A program made the translations under genes and the position numbers. Below are positions 24,972 to 37,506 of a stretch of DNA of 64,000 nucleotides, piece after piece. The notes below the pieces were generated by a model. That model saw only the letters and a list, made by a program, of their open reading frames with translations. It was not told where the DNA came from and ran no database searches. This DNA is from Udeniomyces pyricola (taxonomy: Eukaryota > Basidiomycota > Tremellomycetes > Cystofilobasidiales > Mrakiaceae), in assembly GCA_039545295.1 (NCBI GenBank), contig BCIK01000020.1:216254-280253 (forward strand), written 5' to 3'. Each line of letters starts with the position of its first letter. Positions within the stretch are counted from its first letter, which is position 1.

Positions 24972-25016
<45 letters not shown>

Positions 25017-28000
25017 CAACGCACAATAAAGATGCTGACACTTGGTCAAGACGGCCTGAGGGATCGGTTTCTTTGCCGCTCTTCCTTTCTTAACGACCGG
25101 TTTCCCATCTTCCCCTTCGCCCTCTCCCGTGTCCTCTCTTCCACCCAATGGAGGCGCAGCAAGGCACGCCAGATCAACATCACACTCCACACACTGGGCC
25201 ATCTTCTCCTCGCGCATGAACGTCAAGATCGCATTGGCCCTTCGATGGGTCATCCCACTGAGCGCAATCGCCGTCGTCGCTTCTTCGTAGTCTAAGGGTT
25301 CGCCATCGGCTCCATCGTCATCATCGTCCACCCCTCCACTAGCTCCGGCGCCCGACCCATTGTCGTTGATGAGAAGATAGTGGTCGCAGATCTGACGGAG
25401 CCGAAGGATCTTCTGAAGGATATTGACGTAGTTAGAATTAGAGATACCCCCACCACCACCACCACCACCGCCTCCTCCTGCTTTGGCCCCGCCAGCGCTT
25501 CTACGAGCTCCATTAGTGCCTCCGTTCCCTTCCTCAGCCAGCATGCTCGAAAAGTCATTCTTGGACTCTTCAAACTCGCGTTGGTAAATCTCGGCCTCCT
25601 TGTCGCTAAACGTGAGGTACCGAATCTCGTCCTTTCTAGGGGGCAAACTCAAGAGGGATTCCCCACTGGCGAGCTTGGTTTCCTTGGTCCGTCGAAGGGT
25701 GATGTGACGCATGATGACTTGGAGACGAGCGACGCCGATCGAGTCACCGTACTTGGCGGGTGAAGAAACGTATTGAGACCAGACGGACTTGTCGTCGAAT
25801 GGTTCGAGACGAATGAACTTGATGAGCGCCCAAAGGTCATCGAGCTTGTTTTGGATGGGTGTGCCAGTGAGGCAGACGCGACGTTGGGCTTCAAGGTAGC
25901 AGGCAGCACGGGCAGCGACCGTGTTGGCATCCTTGATAAAACTGAAGAGAGGAAATAGGGAAAGCGATCAAACGCAAGGGTGGCAGATTGGAGGAGGAGG
26001 AAGAAGAGCAAGCGAGAGAGAGAGAGAGAGTCGAAAGAGATATGAAACCAACGATCAGCGAGCTGATCTTAGACATTGTCAATGGGGAAAGAGAAACCTT
26101 TGCAGCATAACAACTTACTGAGCTTCATCGAGGACGACCCTGAACCATTCAATTTGCTGAAGCGGTGACGTTGCCTCGTTTTCGTTGGGAGCAACGAGGT
26201 TCGAGGGCGCTCCACCTTTGGTCCCTCGTTTCCTCTTCTTACTCACCACTGTCGATGTCACCGAGGAAGGCGCCGACGAGGAGGCCGAGGTGACGTACTG
26301 CCCATTGTCGTCGAGCTCAACGACCTCGTCGCTATCATCGGCCGCTTCCGCCTCAGCTTCCTCGTCTGCTTCCTCCTGAAGCTGCTTCTTGGTCTTGCGA
26401 CCGGTCCCTTTACCCTTGCCAGCAGCAGAGGAAGCTCCTGAAGCACCCTCCTCGCCCGTTCGAATCTGCTTGGAGAACTCGGTCGCAAGGGTGGAGAACG
26501 TCGTGATGACGACGTCAAAGTCGGCGAGATAGTCCGGGTCGGCGTTACGGTGGTTGCCATGGTAGACGTAAACCCGAAGGTCAGTCGTATTGATTTCGTC
26601 GTCGTCGTCGCCGCCCTCGTCGTAGTCGTCGTTGTCATCGCTCCTTCTGGAGGACCGTTTCTTGCTTTTACTCCCTTTCCGTTCGACGATCTCATCGCTC
26701 TCCTCTCCTTCACTCGATTCGTTGCTGGCAGACCGCTTCTTGCCCTTGCCATTCTTCTTACTGCTCCCTCGCTTCCGCTTGAACTCTGCCCTACCATTCT
26801 TCTTCACTCCCTTTTCGTTGGCACCCGCGCCTGCAGTGAAGATGGTGACAGGACCCGCCCAGTGCTCAAGCAATTGATCCTCCCAGTTGCTTACCGTCGT
26901 CAACGGACAAACGATGAGCGTTCCCCGAGTCTTGACTTTGATGCGGGACATCCTCGCGTATCGCTCGATGGCAAGCGTTCGGGTCTTGGTGGCCTCACTC
27001 GGCGGAGTCATGGTCGAAGGCATCCCAAAGACCGCACCGGAGAAGTGGTTTGCTTCGATGGCGGGAACAGTCGCATCGGCGTCGAGGGTCGCGGGGTCGG
27101 GGCATTCAATGGGCTTGATTTCGAACTTGCGGGCAGAGCCGAGGGTAGAAGCGATGAGAGAAACGATAGTAAGAGATTTACCGAGACCCATCTAGAGTTG
27201 GATCATGTGAAAGCAAACGTAGAGACAAAGCGAGGAAGGAAAAAGAAATACGATGAGTATGATGAGTCAATCCATGCCTTTGACGCGGCCGACTTTTTAT
27301 TATTGTTATTATTTCCTGTTCTTCCTTTCGCCTTCTTCGGACCACCTTTCCTCTTCCGTTGACTCACATCATCCGCCAGGATTGCACCCCTACACTCCTT
27401 GGGCTTCGACCGGGACGTTTCCTTGGTGACGCGATGCTCCCATCTCGTCGGTTTCGTCGCACTTTTGCTCCCCTTTCTCGAACTGACGCCGGTCGTCGTG
27501 AAATCAGGCTCGATAGGGACCCAAAGACTGGCAGGAGTGGGGGTCTTGAAGTTGGACCTAGAAATCCCTGTCGGAGGCCGTCTTTCGCTTTCTCGTTCGC
27601 GCAGAAAGGTGAGAGCTTTGCGTTGGTGAGGGTATAGGGTCGCGCCAATGAAGGGACCTACAGTTACAAAGGCGAGAAAAGGAAGATGATGAGAAAAGGG
27701 GGAAGGAAGAAATGAGAAGAAGGCTCAGACAGTCAATCAACACATCCGACCTTGAGACAAGTCTATCTATCACTCCTCCCAACGCCTCACTTTCTACTTT
27801 CAATCCCTCGAAGGAGAAGAAACGCGGACGTACCCGGCTCGGTCTCATCCAAATCATCGCCTCCTTTCAAACTCTTGAACACCTCATCGACTTGACTCCT
27901 CTGCTGTTCCACCACCCGACTCGTCCCGCCCCCTTTCGTTCCCAAACCCGCAATCAACGCCGCCTTGCGCTTCTCGACGACGTCCGCGATGCCATTGTCG

Positions 28001-29555
28001 ATGTGTGGATTCTTGTACGTGCATTCTTGGAACCACCGAGGCGACCAAGGAAGGCGAGGGTGGTTGAGGATGAGGTTCGCATCAGCGAGGGTGTTGGAGA
28101 CGTAATTGATGTTGGGTGGAATCGTAATCAGAACGAGATAAAGTGCATGGCAGAATGTCTGTTCGAAAGACAGAGAGAGAGCAGGAAAAAAAAAAGAAGA
28201 GTAAGAGACGTTAGAACAGTTCGAGCGCTCCCTACTGTTTTTTATGCTATCCAAACTCATCGACTCTCCTTCCTCCCCCTCCCCCCCTCCCCTCCGACGA
28301 AATGCAAGTCTGATATCCAACAACACAATTTCCATACAGGACAAGAAGGAAAAAGCAGGAAGACAGGAAGGGGCCTACCGTTTTCTGACTGCCTCTCGAG
28401 ATCCAACCTTCCAGTCGGATGAGGCCGCGTCCGAGCAGCTGGCCGAGGACGTTGGCCGTTTCCTTCGAAACGACGCTGAAGGGTTCGGTCGAACTCGAAG
28501 AAGCGCCGTATGGGATGATGTTGATGGTTTCGTCCGAGCCGGCGGTCGAGGTCGCCTTGTGCTACAAGACAGAATTGAAGGAAACGATTGGGAAAAGGGG
28601 NGNGGGGGGGGGGGATGAAATGCTTCAAGATCAGCCCTTGCCGCCGCCCCCCCCCCCTTCATTCCATTCCAGTTTTGTTCGTGTAATCCTAGTGATCCCA
28701 TATTTGGGCCTGCTGGGTTTCAAACCTAGTCACTTGCGCTGTGTCACTCACTTTGAGCTTGATCCGTGCCCATTCACATCCATCAACTGCGAGGACTTCG
28801 CCCTTGGGATACTCCTTGATAAGACTCTGACCGGGCGGGACTGTCGCGTCGAGAAACGGTGTCGGATAGACGATCAACGCCGTCGTCGTCAACGTTCCCA
28901 CAAAGACAGGACGTGAGTCCGAAGCAGAGGTCGGCGGAGGAGCCGGTCGAGAGGCTGCTGGAGGAGGAGGAGGAGTAGGAAGTTTATCGACGTCGATAGG
29001 GGAATGAAGGGTCGTGGCAGAGGATGGGGTAGGATGGGCAGGAGCATGAGAGGATCCGTTGACGGTTCGATGCTGTGCCTGGTGGTGCTTTCGAGATTGG
29101 GATGATGCTTGGGTAGGATGAGGTTGGTTTGGGTTGGGTAGCAAAAGGCCCTGCGAATGGAGAGACGAAGCAGAAGCAGCCGAGGAGGATCGAGCGTGCT
29201 GCGTTTGGGGTTGATGGTGGGGGTGAGGATGCTGGCGCGAAGAGGACGAAGAAGAAGAAGAAGAAGAAGTCGACGCGACGTGTCCTCGTCGTGCGTTATG
29301 ATGATGGGGGTCCAAAGCGGACGACGGGTACGTTGATGGAGGTTGGGAAGAGTGACTGGACGCGTGGGATGGATGATGGGCCGAGGATGAGGACGAGGAG
29401 GATGTGGCTACTGGTCGAGCAGCGTTGGAGGCGTCGATCCTCGGTCGTTTGGCGTCGTTGCGTGAGAAGGAGGAGGAGGAAGAAAAAGAGGCTGCAAGGT
29501 GAGGATTTTCGGTGTCGTCATCGCTGAGGGTGAGGTCGATCTGGTTGGCAGACAT
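23056..29555 (-). CDS. Rad5/HLTF-like RING-SNF2 family ATPase, multi-exon
   Basis: DNA-dependent ATPase with an internal RING, the layout of Rad5/HLTF (SMARCA3), which act in postreplication repair, and of related SUMO-targeted factors. The start MSANQIDLTLSDDD is at 29555. A Ser/Pro-rich N-terminus precedes PVFVGTLTTTALIVY. The Q-like block is PFIGATLYPHQRKALTFLRE (near 27640); motif I is ILADD joined across an intron to MGLGKSLTIV (27190); motif II DEAH is split by an intron at 26115; motif III is LTGTPIQNKLDDLW. A large acidic and basic insert lies between motifs I and II (26350-26830). The RING has CVEC, KCQHLYC, ACF and CSAC (25200-24700). Lobe 2 has IVFSQWTSMLDRIE, LLVSLRAGGVGLNLTAANR and IHRLGQT. 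The last exon probably reads RTKVKVREQVN with stop at 23056. Two undetermined bases lie in an intron. Rad5, Rad16 or Uls1 orthology is not settled. Confidence 0.92.
24972..25014. repeat. Poly-A run of 43 bases inside an SNF2 gene intron
   Basis: On the coding (minus) strand this is a T run just after the KCQHLYC half of the RING, at the start of the intron that separates the first RING cysteines from ACF and CSAC. It is likely length-variable and a place for assembly error. Confidence 0.9.
28601..28603. other. Undetermined bases in a G-rich tract
   Basis: N occurs at 28601 and 28603 next to a G run. The position is within an intron near the 5' end of the SNF2 gene, so the protein is not affected, but the tract length is unreliable. 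Confidence 0.95.
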
Positions 29556-30404
29556 GAGGATGGGTAGCAAAGTAAAGGGGGGAGGGGGAGGGGATTGATG
29601 AGAGGGAGAACGATGAGGACTAATAAGGCGAGAGTGATTGATGATGAGTTTATGAAACTAAACTGTAATTGTTGGAGCGGCAATCCACAATCCTCCCTCT
29701 ATCAAAACTCATCATCACGTAAACCTCCTTGGAGACAGTTAGTTGTCTACGCCGTCTTATTATACATATATATATATATAACCAACCGTCTTTGGGCGCG
29801 ACTGCATCATGACACGCATATAGTCCTCATCATCATGCAATCATATACCATCCACAACATACATCAGGCGTATATACGCGTCTGCATCTCTTCCATCCAT
29901 CCATCCATCCCATCCACACAGCGCAGATCATCGAAATTCGAACCACTGCCACAAATCTGCCTTTTCTCCATCACATATCCTATATACATATCAAACCGCC
30001 GATGATCATCATGCATCACAATGTGCTATACGTACCGACACTCAAATGATGGGCTGATCGACTCGGATATCGACAATAGCCATGACATGCATGGCATATA
30101 TGTACCATGAATATTCCAGCGTTGTACCACGTGATCATCCTGCACATCCGACCCATATGTATGTATATTCATGATCCTCAATCTAATTTGACGCCAAATG
30201 ATCGATGAATCCTGATCTCTAATCCACCCAAACCCCCGGCTCCCTTTTCCCTAAACTACCAGTATATATATAACCTAATCAACCCTGTCCTCTCGAATCT
30301 AGCTTCCCCTTTCTCTGATATACTAACGCGGGTTATGGTCCCCATGCAGAGCATAGCCTATATATATATGTATATATATATATGATCTAACTAGTTAGCT
30401 AGCT
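29556..30404. other. Intergenic between the SNF2 gene promoter and the NUC1 3' end
   Basis: No gene is seen. The first 120 bp next to 29556 are G/A-rich on the plus strand (C/T-rich leader of the SNF2 gene). The rest is AT-rich with ATATAT tracts (29762-29780, 30255-30275, 30358-30382) and four CCAT units near 29895. Confidence 0.65.
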
Positions 30405-30529
30405 CTAGCGATGAGCGATGAGCGCCGTTGGGACTTGGGGTGCATCTTTCAGTTTTTTTCGAGCGTCGTCGACTGGGAGGGAGAGATATATGGGTGGATG
30501 GGAGGGAAAAGGGGAGGAAGTGAGTGGGG

Positions 30530-30593
<64 letters not shown>

Positions 30594-33500
30594 AAGAAGT
30601 AGAAAGAAGGAAGAAAAAAAAAATCCACTCACATCTCCTCACGACGACTTCACACTTGATCTCCCTACACAACGCCTTTGCATTCCTCTTAACGTCCTCT
30701 CCAACCAGACTAAGACCCGAAGCTTTCTCGACCTGTTCGATCGGCACGAGGAATGATTCGAGCGAAGCTTGATCGGGAATGACCGCGTTGGGTAAAACGA
30801 ACGCTGCCATCGAGAGTTGACGAGGAGAGGTACCAAGGGGGGAAGATGATGATGATGCCGGACGAGAGGTGAGGATGACTTTGGAAAAGTGGGTAGGGAC
30901 GGAAATCGAAGGTGGGTTTCCAATGACTTCATGCGTCTGAGTGGATCCGATCGGACCCAAAGGAAAAAAAAAAAGGCAAGCAAGAACACAAGGCAGATTA
31001 ATAGAGAGAGAGAGAGAGCGCCATGAACGATGTGAGAGACATTGTTCAGTCATCCATTTTCTGCCCCCCCGCCCCCCCCCCCCAAAAAAAAATTGGTGCA
31101 AATAGGAAACAAACAATCATATATGCGGAGGGAAAGATAGAAGGAAAGGTGGTTGAAAGGAGATACGTACCACTCTCCATTTGCCATCGACTGGGGACTT
31201 GGCCGGCAGGTAAAGGGGGATCGTAAAAACGTAAACGTCCTCGAATTGGTTCGTCAACTTGCGAGAAAAATCTTCGAGATAAGCCCAATCTGACATCATG
31301 CGCGCGCGAAAAAAAACATTGCCAGAGAGAGAGAAAGTAAGAGAGGGAAAGAAGGAAGAAGAAAAAATAATAAAATCAAGTAAGTTTTCTCTTGTATCCA
31401 ATTGTTCTTTTTTTTTCTTGTTTTTTTTTTTTCTTCTTCTTCTGGATAGAGAGTCGAAAGGAAGTAAAGGGAAGAAAAAGAGACAAGTAGAGGACGATCG
31501 AGACGAACAATGACGGTTGAACCCATCGCCAACTTGAGGTGCAATGTTGGAGAGAAGGAACGTCTCATCCATCGCAGCCTATACGAATAAGGAAACAACG
31601 AAATACACACAGTGAGACAGAGAGAGAAGGAGAGGAAAGAAGAAAATTTGAGCAATATAAGCAGGTAGAGGTGGATTTGGATAGAACTTGATGGCGTGTG
31701 ATGGAGGAAAGAAAGGGGAAAGGGGAAAGGGGAAAAGGGAAAGAAAAAAAAAAGTGGCTCACTTGAGAAGTCTTGGCATCAGCCGCAGGGACCTATCCAT
31801 ACGCACAGAGCGACATCAAGAAAGAGAGAGAGGACAGTAAAGCCAAGGGAAGACAGGTTCATATACAGGGGATTGAAGCAAGAAAAAAGAGAAGGGGGGA
31901 GGATCAGCATTCATCCCTTCTCTTCCTCCCCCAAACGACCCCAGAGAAACCACGAAAAGGGAAGAAAGCGCCAACAGACCAAACAAAAAGGAAGAGAAAG
32001 AAAACACACGAACCATATGACCTCGATCGTACCCACTCTTGAAATAATCCTTCAACTTTGCCCTCCACAGGGCTGGAATCTCCTCGTCTTCTTCGAACCG
32101 AGATTTGTCACGAGATGCTTTACCGCCGTCTCCAGCTGGAAGGGTCGTTCCAGAGGAAGGGGGAGGGAGAAGGGGTTTGAAAGAGGCGAGCGTGAGGTGT
32201 TCTGCCGTCTGATTTTTTTTGGGGGGGGAGAGCAAACACGTTTGGAAGGGAAGGAAGAGGAATAAATTGAAAGAAGGTCAACTGGTACTCCAGAAAGAAA
32301 TCAAAATCCATTCAGAGCGAGGAAAAGACGGGGAGATTTCCAGAAGATAAAATGAGACAACCAACCCAAGCGGCTGAAGGATGGGGGATAAATGTATGTA
32401 TATATATATATCCCAAATGAGACGGGTTTCAATTGAAGACCGAGACGAGTGACCCGAATCAAGGGGAAGGAAGTATGTATGTTTTGATGGCATGTCAGTG
32501 TATCTTCTGTTTTCTATCCCAGCGAGTGTGGGTTTCCTTGATTGATTTATAAGGTGAATGGTCTCGAGCTGTAGAGGAAGGAAGGATGGGGTCGGAAAGG
32601 AGAGAGGAGAACGGAGAGAGGTAAATGCGAGACGAACGATGTTGGAGGCGACGATCGTACGCGGCGACGTAACTGCAAATGCCACGACACAGCAAGAACA
32701 ACCCAGAAAAATAAAAGAGCAGTGGCGGAGAGAGATAAAGACGTTGCATTTGTTGTGGTAAATTAGTATACAAATAGGGTGGGAGGGTGGGAGAGAAAGA
32801 GAGGACAAGATTGAGATAAAAAGAGAAAACAAGTCAGATTTAGGATTCGGTTCAAGCTTCCAACCTCAGGCATCGTTTTGCCTTTCTTATAGGAAGTCGA
32901 CGCCAGGCTTTTTCATCCACGAGGTCGACCCACGTCTGGTGTATGAGCCTTCAGTATCCCCCGTGTTCCCAACAGGTAAGGTCCGTCCGGGGATCGTGCC
33001 GACTCCAATCCAAAAAAAAAACCTCCAACCCAGACCGAAGCGACAATAAAGGAAAAGGGGAATGGTTCTGAAAATCAAACGTACGCTTTGCGACGAAGGA
33101 TGTCGGATGTGGAATCTACCAAACGATCAGAAGAGGAAGAAACGCAAACAACACAAGGTGAGATCTCAAGTGGAAAGGCTTGGAAACGATGAGACGGAAG
33201 ACGCAAAGAGGTGTCTCGATCAACACGTGAGTGGTTGGCCGTTCGTTTCTCCTTCCCGACTTTATATTTAATTTGGTTTGGTCCAGAGAGGATATGTTAT
33301 TACCAATCTCTCCCACAACCAAACGTTGTTGGTTCCTTCCAGTCCTTCCCTCAGATAAATCTTGAGGGGAAAGATCACCCTATGTTCTATTGACGCGGAT
33401 CCTAGCCAGAAGCCGCTACTTCTGAATCGTCCCTTCTAAGTCGGAAAGCCAACCCTTGATACGAAACCCCAGCAACTTACTAGGGATCCCCAATTGATAC

Positions 33501-33790
33501 TCCTTCTCCAACCCAACTTGCATACCACTTGAGAACCCCAAGCTTGGTCGTCCTCCGGCTCCAGATGCCAAGATCGGTCCAGCTCCTGGAGCAGTGGTGG
33601 TGATGAGGACCTGACTGGCCGGGGGTGCTGAGATCACTACGGGCGACGACGACACAGTGCCCGCTTGCTGCTGCTGCTGCTGCTGCTGCTTGGTAGAGGA
33701 GGACGAGGAAAGGAGAGCGTAGGTCGTTCCACCACCGACGAAGAGGCCAGTGGCAAGGATGGCGGATTGAAGGAGAATCGTTGGGGGCAT
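30405..33790 (-). CDS. NUC1: Mitochondrial DNA/RNA non-specific nuclease NUC1 (EndoG), multi-exon
   Basis: Sugar non-specific nuclease of the beta-beta-alpha metal family, in mitochondria linked to DNA turnover and cell death. The start is MPPTILLQSAILATGLFVGG at 33790, a hydrophobic N-terminal segment fitting a mitochondrial targeting or inner-membrane anchor, followed by a Gln/Ser-rich linker. The active-site motif DRGH is at codons 32017-32028 in SGYDRGHM. A 30-nt exon (31763-31792) encodes VPAADAKTSQ. MDETFLLSNIAPQVGDGFNRH carries the metal-binding Asn; further exons give AYLEDFSRKLTNQFEDVYVFT, THEVIGNPPSISVPTHF and MAAFVLPNAVIPD. The last exon DDARKKLKDAPQVPTALIAHR ends at 30405. The intron after DRGHM starts with GTTCGT (32013-32008). 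All key residues are present, so the enzyme should be active. Confidence 0.95.
30533..30591. repeat. (GA)n microsatellite in the last NUC1 intron
   Basis: About 29 GA dinucleotides occur uninterrupted. On the coding strand it is a long CT tract in the intron before the final exon, where it may serve as an extended polypyrimidine tract. Confidence 0.95.
31763..31792 (-). other. 30-nt microexon of NUC1
   Basis: The exon encodes VPAADAKTSQ, the conserved residues after DRGHM. It is bounded by an AG acceptor at 31793-31794 and a GTGAGC donor at 31757-31762. Joining the neighbours without it would delete the conserved VPAAD segment. Confidence 0.88.
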
Positions 33791-34991
33791 GATCGACCGA
33801 TGGGCGCAGGTGAAGCTGGTCGACGTTTGGGTCTGCAGAAGGAGAATGTTTATTCCGAGTCGACGTCTGATCTGTTGATCGATCTGATATCACACATATA
33901 CACGATACTTTGAATTTAAAGACGGAGTCTGCGATGATCAGGTACACACGAGTCGAAAGTTGAGGCGACTTGGTCGATTAGGGCATTAATGTGTCCATAA
34001 GGAGTTATATGGCAAAGCGGTGAGACGGTTTGCTCAAGGAACGAGATGTCAAGGATTTGGTTGTTCGGTATTCAGATGGAGGCTTTTTGCGGTTGACGTT
34101 GACAGATATAGCTATAACATCATGATAGAAGGGCATGCAATACGATGATAATCACAAACAGCCAAGACAAGAAAACCAGGAGGGAAAGGATAGGTTGTAG
34201 AAGGAGACACCAATCACACACACATACACAACGCCCAAAACAACTTGTCCATCAACCTCACCCCACTCCTCAGACTGTCCTGTCGGGGCCGACAAGAGAA
34301 TGAAGGGAGAGGGATGAGGAGATCAGGGAGTGACGCCGAGCTAATCTTTGAGGATGCACGATGGCAGAGCTCTAAGAGCTTGACTTCTAGTTATTTTTTG
34401 TTTGTGGCCAAATTCTCATCATGGTAAAGATGGAAAGGAGTCTTGGGGTTGTGTGTGTATGTGTGTGTGAGGAATGAACAGATGAGGGGAGTGTAGATTG
34501 GTCATGTAGCAGGCACAGATAAAGGTATCGTTGGAGGATCCCGTTGTTAGTATCGACGAAAAAGAAAAAAGTTCAGGAGGTATACTGAGAAAGAAGGAAA
34601 AGGTAAAAAGTCAGTGATGAGACATTAAAGGAATGATGAGACGTGGGAGGAATGAAGAACTCACTCAGTATCCAGACAGTAACGGGGGGCAGAGTCAAAG
34701 AAGGGAAGGGGAGAGCGAAGGAAAGGGAAGAAAGAAGAGGGGGATGAGGGTGATGGGAGGATGACACTCTGCCAACGAATTTCCGTCTTTTGACTCGCCC
34801 CTCTCTTACAAGGCTGTGTCGAAATCAATCATGCACGTGGCAAGTCGCAGGCTGAGGCGTTGAGTTGGACTGACTACACGACCGTCGGGTTTCACCATCA
34901 AGTCGACAAGTCGCCATATTACACCCCACCACTCCACCTTACGCCCCCTTGCCCCCTTGCCCCTTGCACTCCATTCCGCTCATCCCTCACC
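33791..34991. promoter_or_regulatory. Divergent intergenic region between NUC1 and NOP16
   Basis: This 1.2-kb region holds promoters for both genes. Close to NOP16 (34920-34985) the plus strand is C-rich with repeated CCCCTTGC units, typical of the leader of a strongly expressed gene. Short CA/GT dinucleotide tracts lie at 34215-34230 and 34450-34470. No further gene is supported. Confidence 0.55.
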
Positions 34992-36724
34992 ATGGCCAAC
35001 CCCCGTTCGTGATTCCCCATTGCGTCTCCTGCTACCCTACCGCCACCCAACCATACCGCTCGCTATCATTTGCTCACTCACTTACTTTCGTTGCTCAAAC
35101 CCAACCGCGCGCTTGTCCCTGTGCTCGGTTTCTGTGGACCCATCCCAAATTTACTCATCCCTCATACACACGAACTACGCGTCGCGTCTCTCTCTCTCTC
35201 TCCTTTCCCCTCTCGCCCACTCACACGCACTATCGATCCATATCACCCTTTCTCTACATTCCTCTCACCACCACTACCACTGCCACCACTATGGCTATCT
35301 AACTCTCCTCCCCCCCCCCTCCCCCTTTACCTACATTAGGTCAACGCAACAAAGCCCGCTCAAAGACCCACTCGGCCGTCAAGACCACCCGCAAGACCAA
35401 CGCCAAGAAAGTCGTCGTCCGAGGTCCACCTGCGCTCGTCGCATCTTGGGATAAGAAGAAGACCGTCTTGCAAAAGTAGGTATCCGTCACTCTTCCCCTC
35501 TGTCAGAGGATTGATTCGACGTGGTTCGAGCAAAAGGGGGGGGGGGGCATTTGCACCCGCAGACTCGCTTGGCTATCCTTCTCATTCTCTCCTTCACACA
35601 AGACACCCAAATCTCAATCTGCCCTCTTCTTTAGAATGAAGACCTAACGCCTCCCATTCCTTTTCCATCTATTCATCCTTTAAAATCCCTTCTGTACCTT
35701 CCCTTTTCCCGAACCCTCCCCCTTCTTCCCCCCCCCCTCCCCTCCTATCCCACACCCAAAAAAAAGCTACAAAGCGCTCGGTCTCCTTCCCTCTCTCGCT
35801 CCTCACGCCGCTGGAGGTCTCGAAAAGACGGTAATCCCGATCCAATACCGACCGTCTGCTTCTCCCGAACCGGACCTTCCCGCATCGGCCGATCCAAACT
35901 ACATTCCCCGAGGTTACGGTCGGATCGTCCGAGATGCCGAAGGCAACGTCATTGATATCATCATGAGCGAGGAGAAGGAGGAGGTCGTCGATGAGGAAGA
36001 GACGGGAGGAAAGAGGGATTTGAAAGGGAAAGGAAAGGAGTCGACGGCGTTTGTGAAAGGTGAGTTCTTTTCTTTGGGGGAAGGGGGGGGGGGGAGTTGG
36101 TTGGCTGAATGGTTTCGCCTGAGAATCGTAGGCTGGGTGGACTTCAGTTCCAGTGAGGGGGAGAGATAGAAGGGAAGGGGAAAGGGGGGAAGTTTGGAAG
36201 GGGCCGAAAGTTGAGCTGCGCATGGTAGCCCATACAGACTCTTGCCATTCATCCTCTCCATATCTCCCAACCCCCCCCCCCCTTTCTTCCTCTTTGATAT
36301 CATCCCTTCTCACCTCCAATCTCTTTCTGAGCCTCACTTATCCCAAACTAACCCTAACCTCATCTATCCCTTCTTCAACCCCTTCTCCTTTCCACCTCTT
36401 CTTCCTCTCTCTCTCACACCCTTCCCATCATCCCCTCTTCCTTCTTTTTCTCCTCCCAACTTTTCCTCTCTCTCAGACCTTGAACACTACGCCGCAACTT
36501 CCGGTCCCCACACTGCCCCGCCTCGAACCTGTACTTCCGCTGAACTCTCCTTCCTCCTCTCCCTTCATGCCAAGCACGGCGAGGACCTCGGGAAAGCCGC
36601 GAGGGACATTCGACTTAATCGGTTGCAGAAGACGAGGGGAGAGTTGGAGAGGAGTTTGAAGAGGGCAGGTGGATGGGAAGGCGTTTTGGCGTTCGGTCAG
36701 GAGATTGCGGATGTGATGCAGTAA
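34992..36724 (+). CDS. NOP16: Ribosome biogenesis protein NOP16, four or more exons
   Basis: Nucleolar factor of 60S subunit assembly. The first coding exon has 13 bases (34992-35004) followed by a GTTCGT donor and an intron to 35339; joined, the protein begins MANPRQRNKARSKTHSAVK, the characteristic Nop16 start. It continues VVVRGPPALVASWDKKKTVLQN, joined to YKALGLLPSLAPHAAGG, the conserved WDK..T..QNY..LGL block. Then follow YIPRGYGRIVRDAEGNVIDI (about 35900) and the C-terminal LSFLLSLHAKHGEDLGKAAR with RLNRLQKTRGELERSLK, ending at 36724. All conserved blocks are present and the length fits the family. No alternative identity is considered likely. Confidence 0.95.
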
Positions 36725-37067
36725 GAAGGAGACAACAACAACAAAAAGAAAAAGAGAACAAGGGAGGGGGGGGGAAGGGGAAAGGAAGGATCAACATGGA
36801 GAGGTTGGGGTTGGTTTCTTTGAGCACTTTTTTTTCTTCTTCTTTTTCTTGCTTTTCTCCTTCTTCTTGTTTGTCTTTCTCGTCTCGTTGGAGTAGCTTG
36901 GTGTTTCCCATCCCTTTTTCTTTCTTTCAGCTCTATGTATGTGCATGTACGTGTGTCATATGCACTCCAAATCAGAGGGAATCAAAACGTCCATCCGCAT
37001 TCGATCAACGTATATATATATACATATAAACCATAGCATATGCAGCAGCTGATCTATTTCTAAGTCC

Positions 37068-37124
<57 letters not shown>

Positions 37125-37506
37125 CTTTCTTTCTGAGAGAGGTCTGCATCAGACGTACAACAATCTGACAAAGACGACATGTTACGCATCGTATATATAC
37201 CAAACCAATCCCATGAATCACCACGCATGCATGCATGCATCACTAATGCAAACTCTTCATCCCCATATATATATATATATATCTGAACCACCCCTTTTTT
37301 CAATCCCAACCACCGACCTCTCCTCTCCTCTCCGTCTCCTACTTTCCTACTCATCCCACTCGCTGCCCTGTGACAGACAGGAGACATGGGGGAAAGGAAC
37401 CTTCAAACCCAAACCCGAACCCGCACACCTACCTCTCTCTCTCTCTCTCTCTCTTTCCTTCTTCCTCGTACCTTGCAACGTCCATTTAACCCAACCCAAC
37501 ACTATC
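36725..37506. other. Convergent intergenic region between NOP16 and the arrestin-like gene
   Basis: Both flanking genes end here. It contains a (TC)n tract (37072-37120), a TATATA tract near 37011-37025 and another at 37266-37282, GCAT repeats near 37226-37240, and a second CT tract at 37436-37454. No gene is supported. Confidence 0.75.
37072..37120. repeat. (TC)n microsatellite
   Basis: About 24 uninterrupted TC dinucleotides in the spacer between two convergent 3' ends. Confidence 0.95.

Noticed and set aside
26550..27362. Long plus-strand open frame (270 residues) over the SNF2 gene
   Set aside because: It is antisense to conserved SNF2 motifs, has a Val/Ser/Arg-biased composition caused by the acidic insert on the other strand, and shows no domain.
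27712..28422. Plus-strand open frame of 236 residues
   Set aside because: It is antisense to SNF2 exons that read well in the other direction (YLVLITIPPNINYVSNTLAD), and has no recognisable domain.
29890..29912. CCAT repeats considered as a telomere-like or CRISPR-like array
   Set aside because: Only about four short units without spacers; a plain microsatellite.
35669..36337. Minus-strand open frame of 222 residues
   Set aside because: It is antisense to NOP16 exons and introns and is made of low-complexity Ser/Pro/Phe runs.
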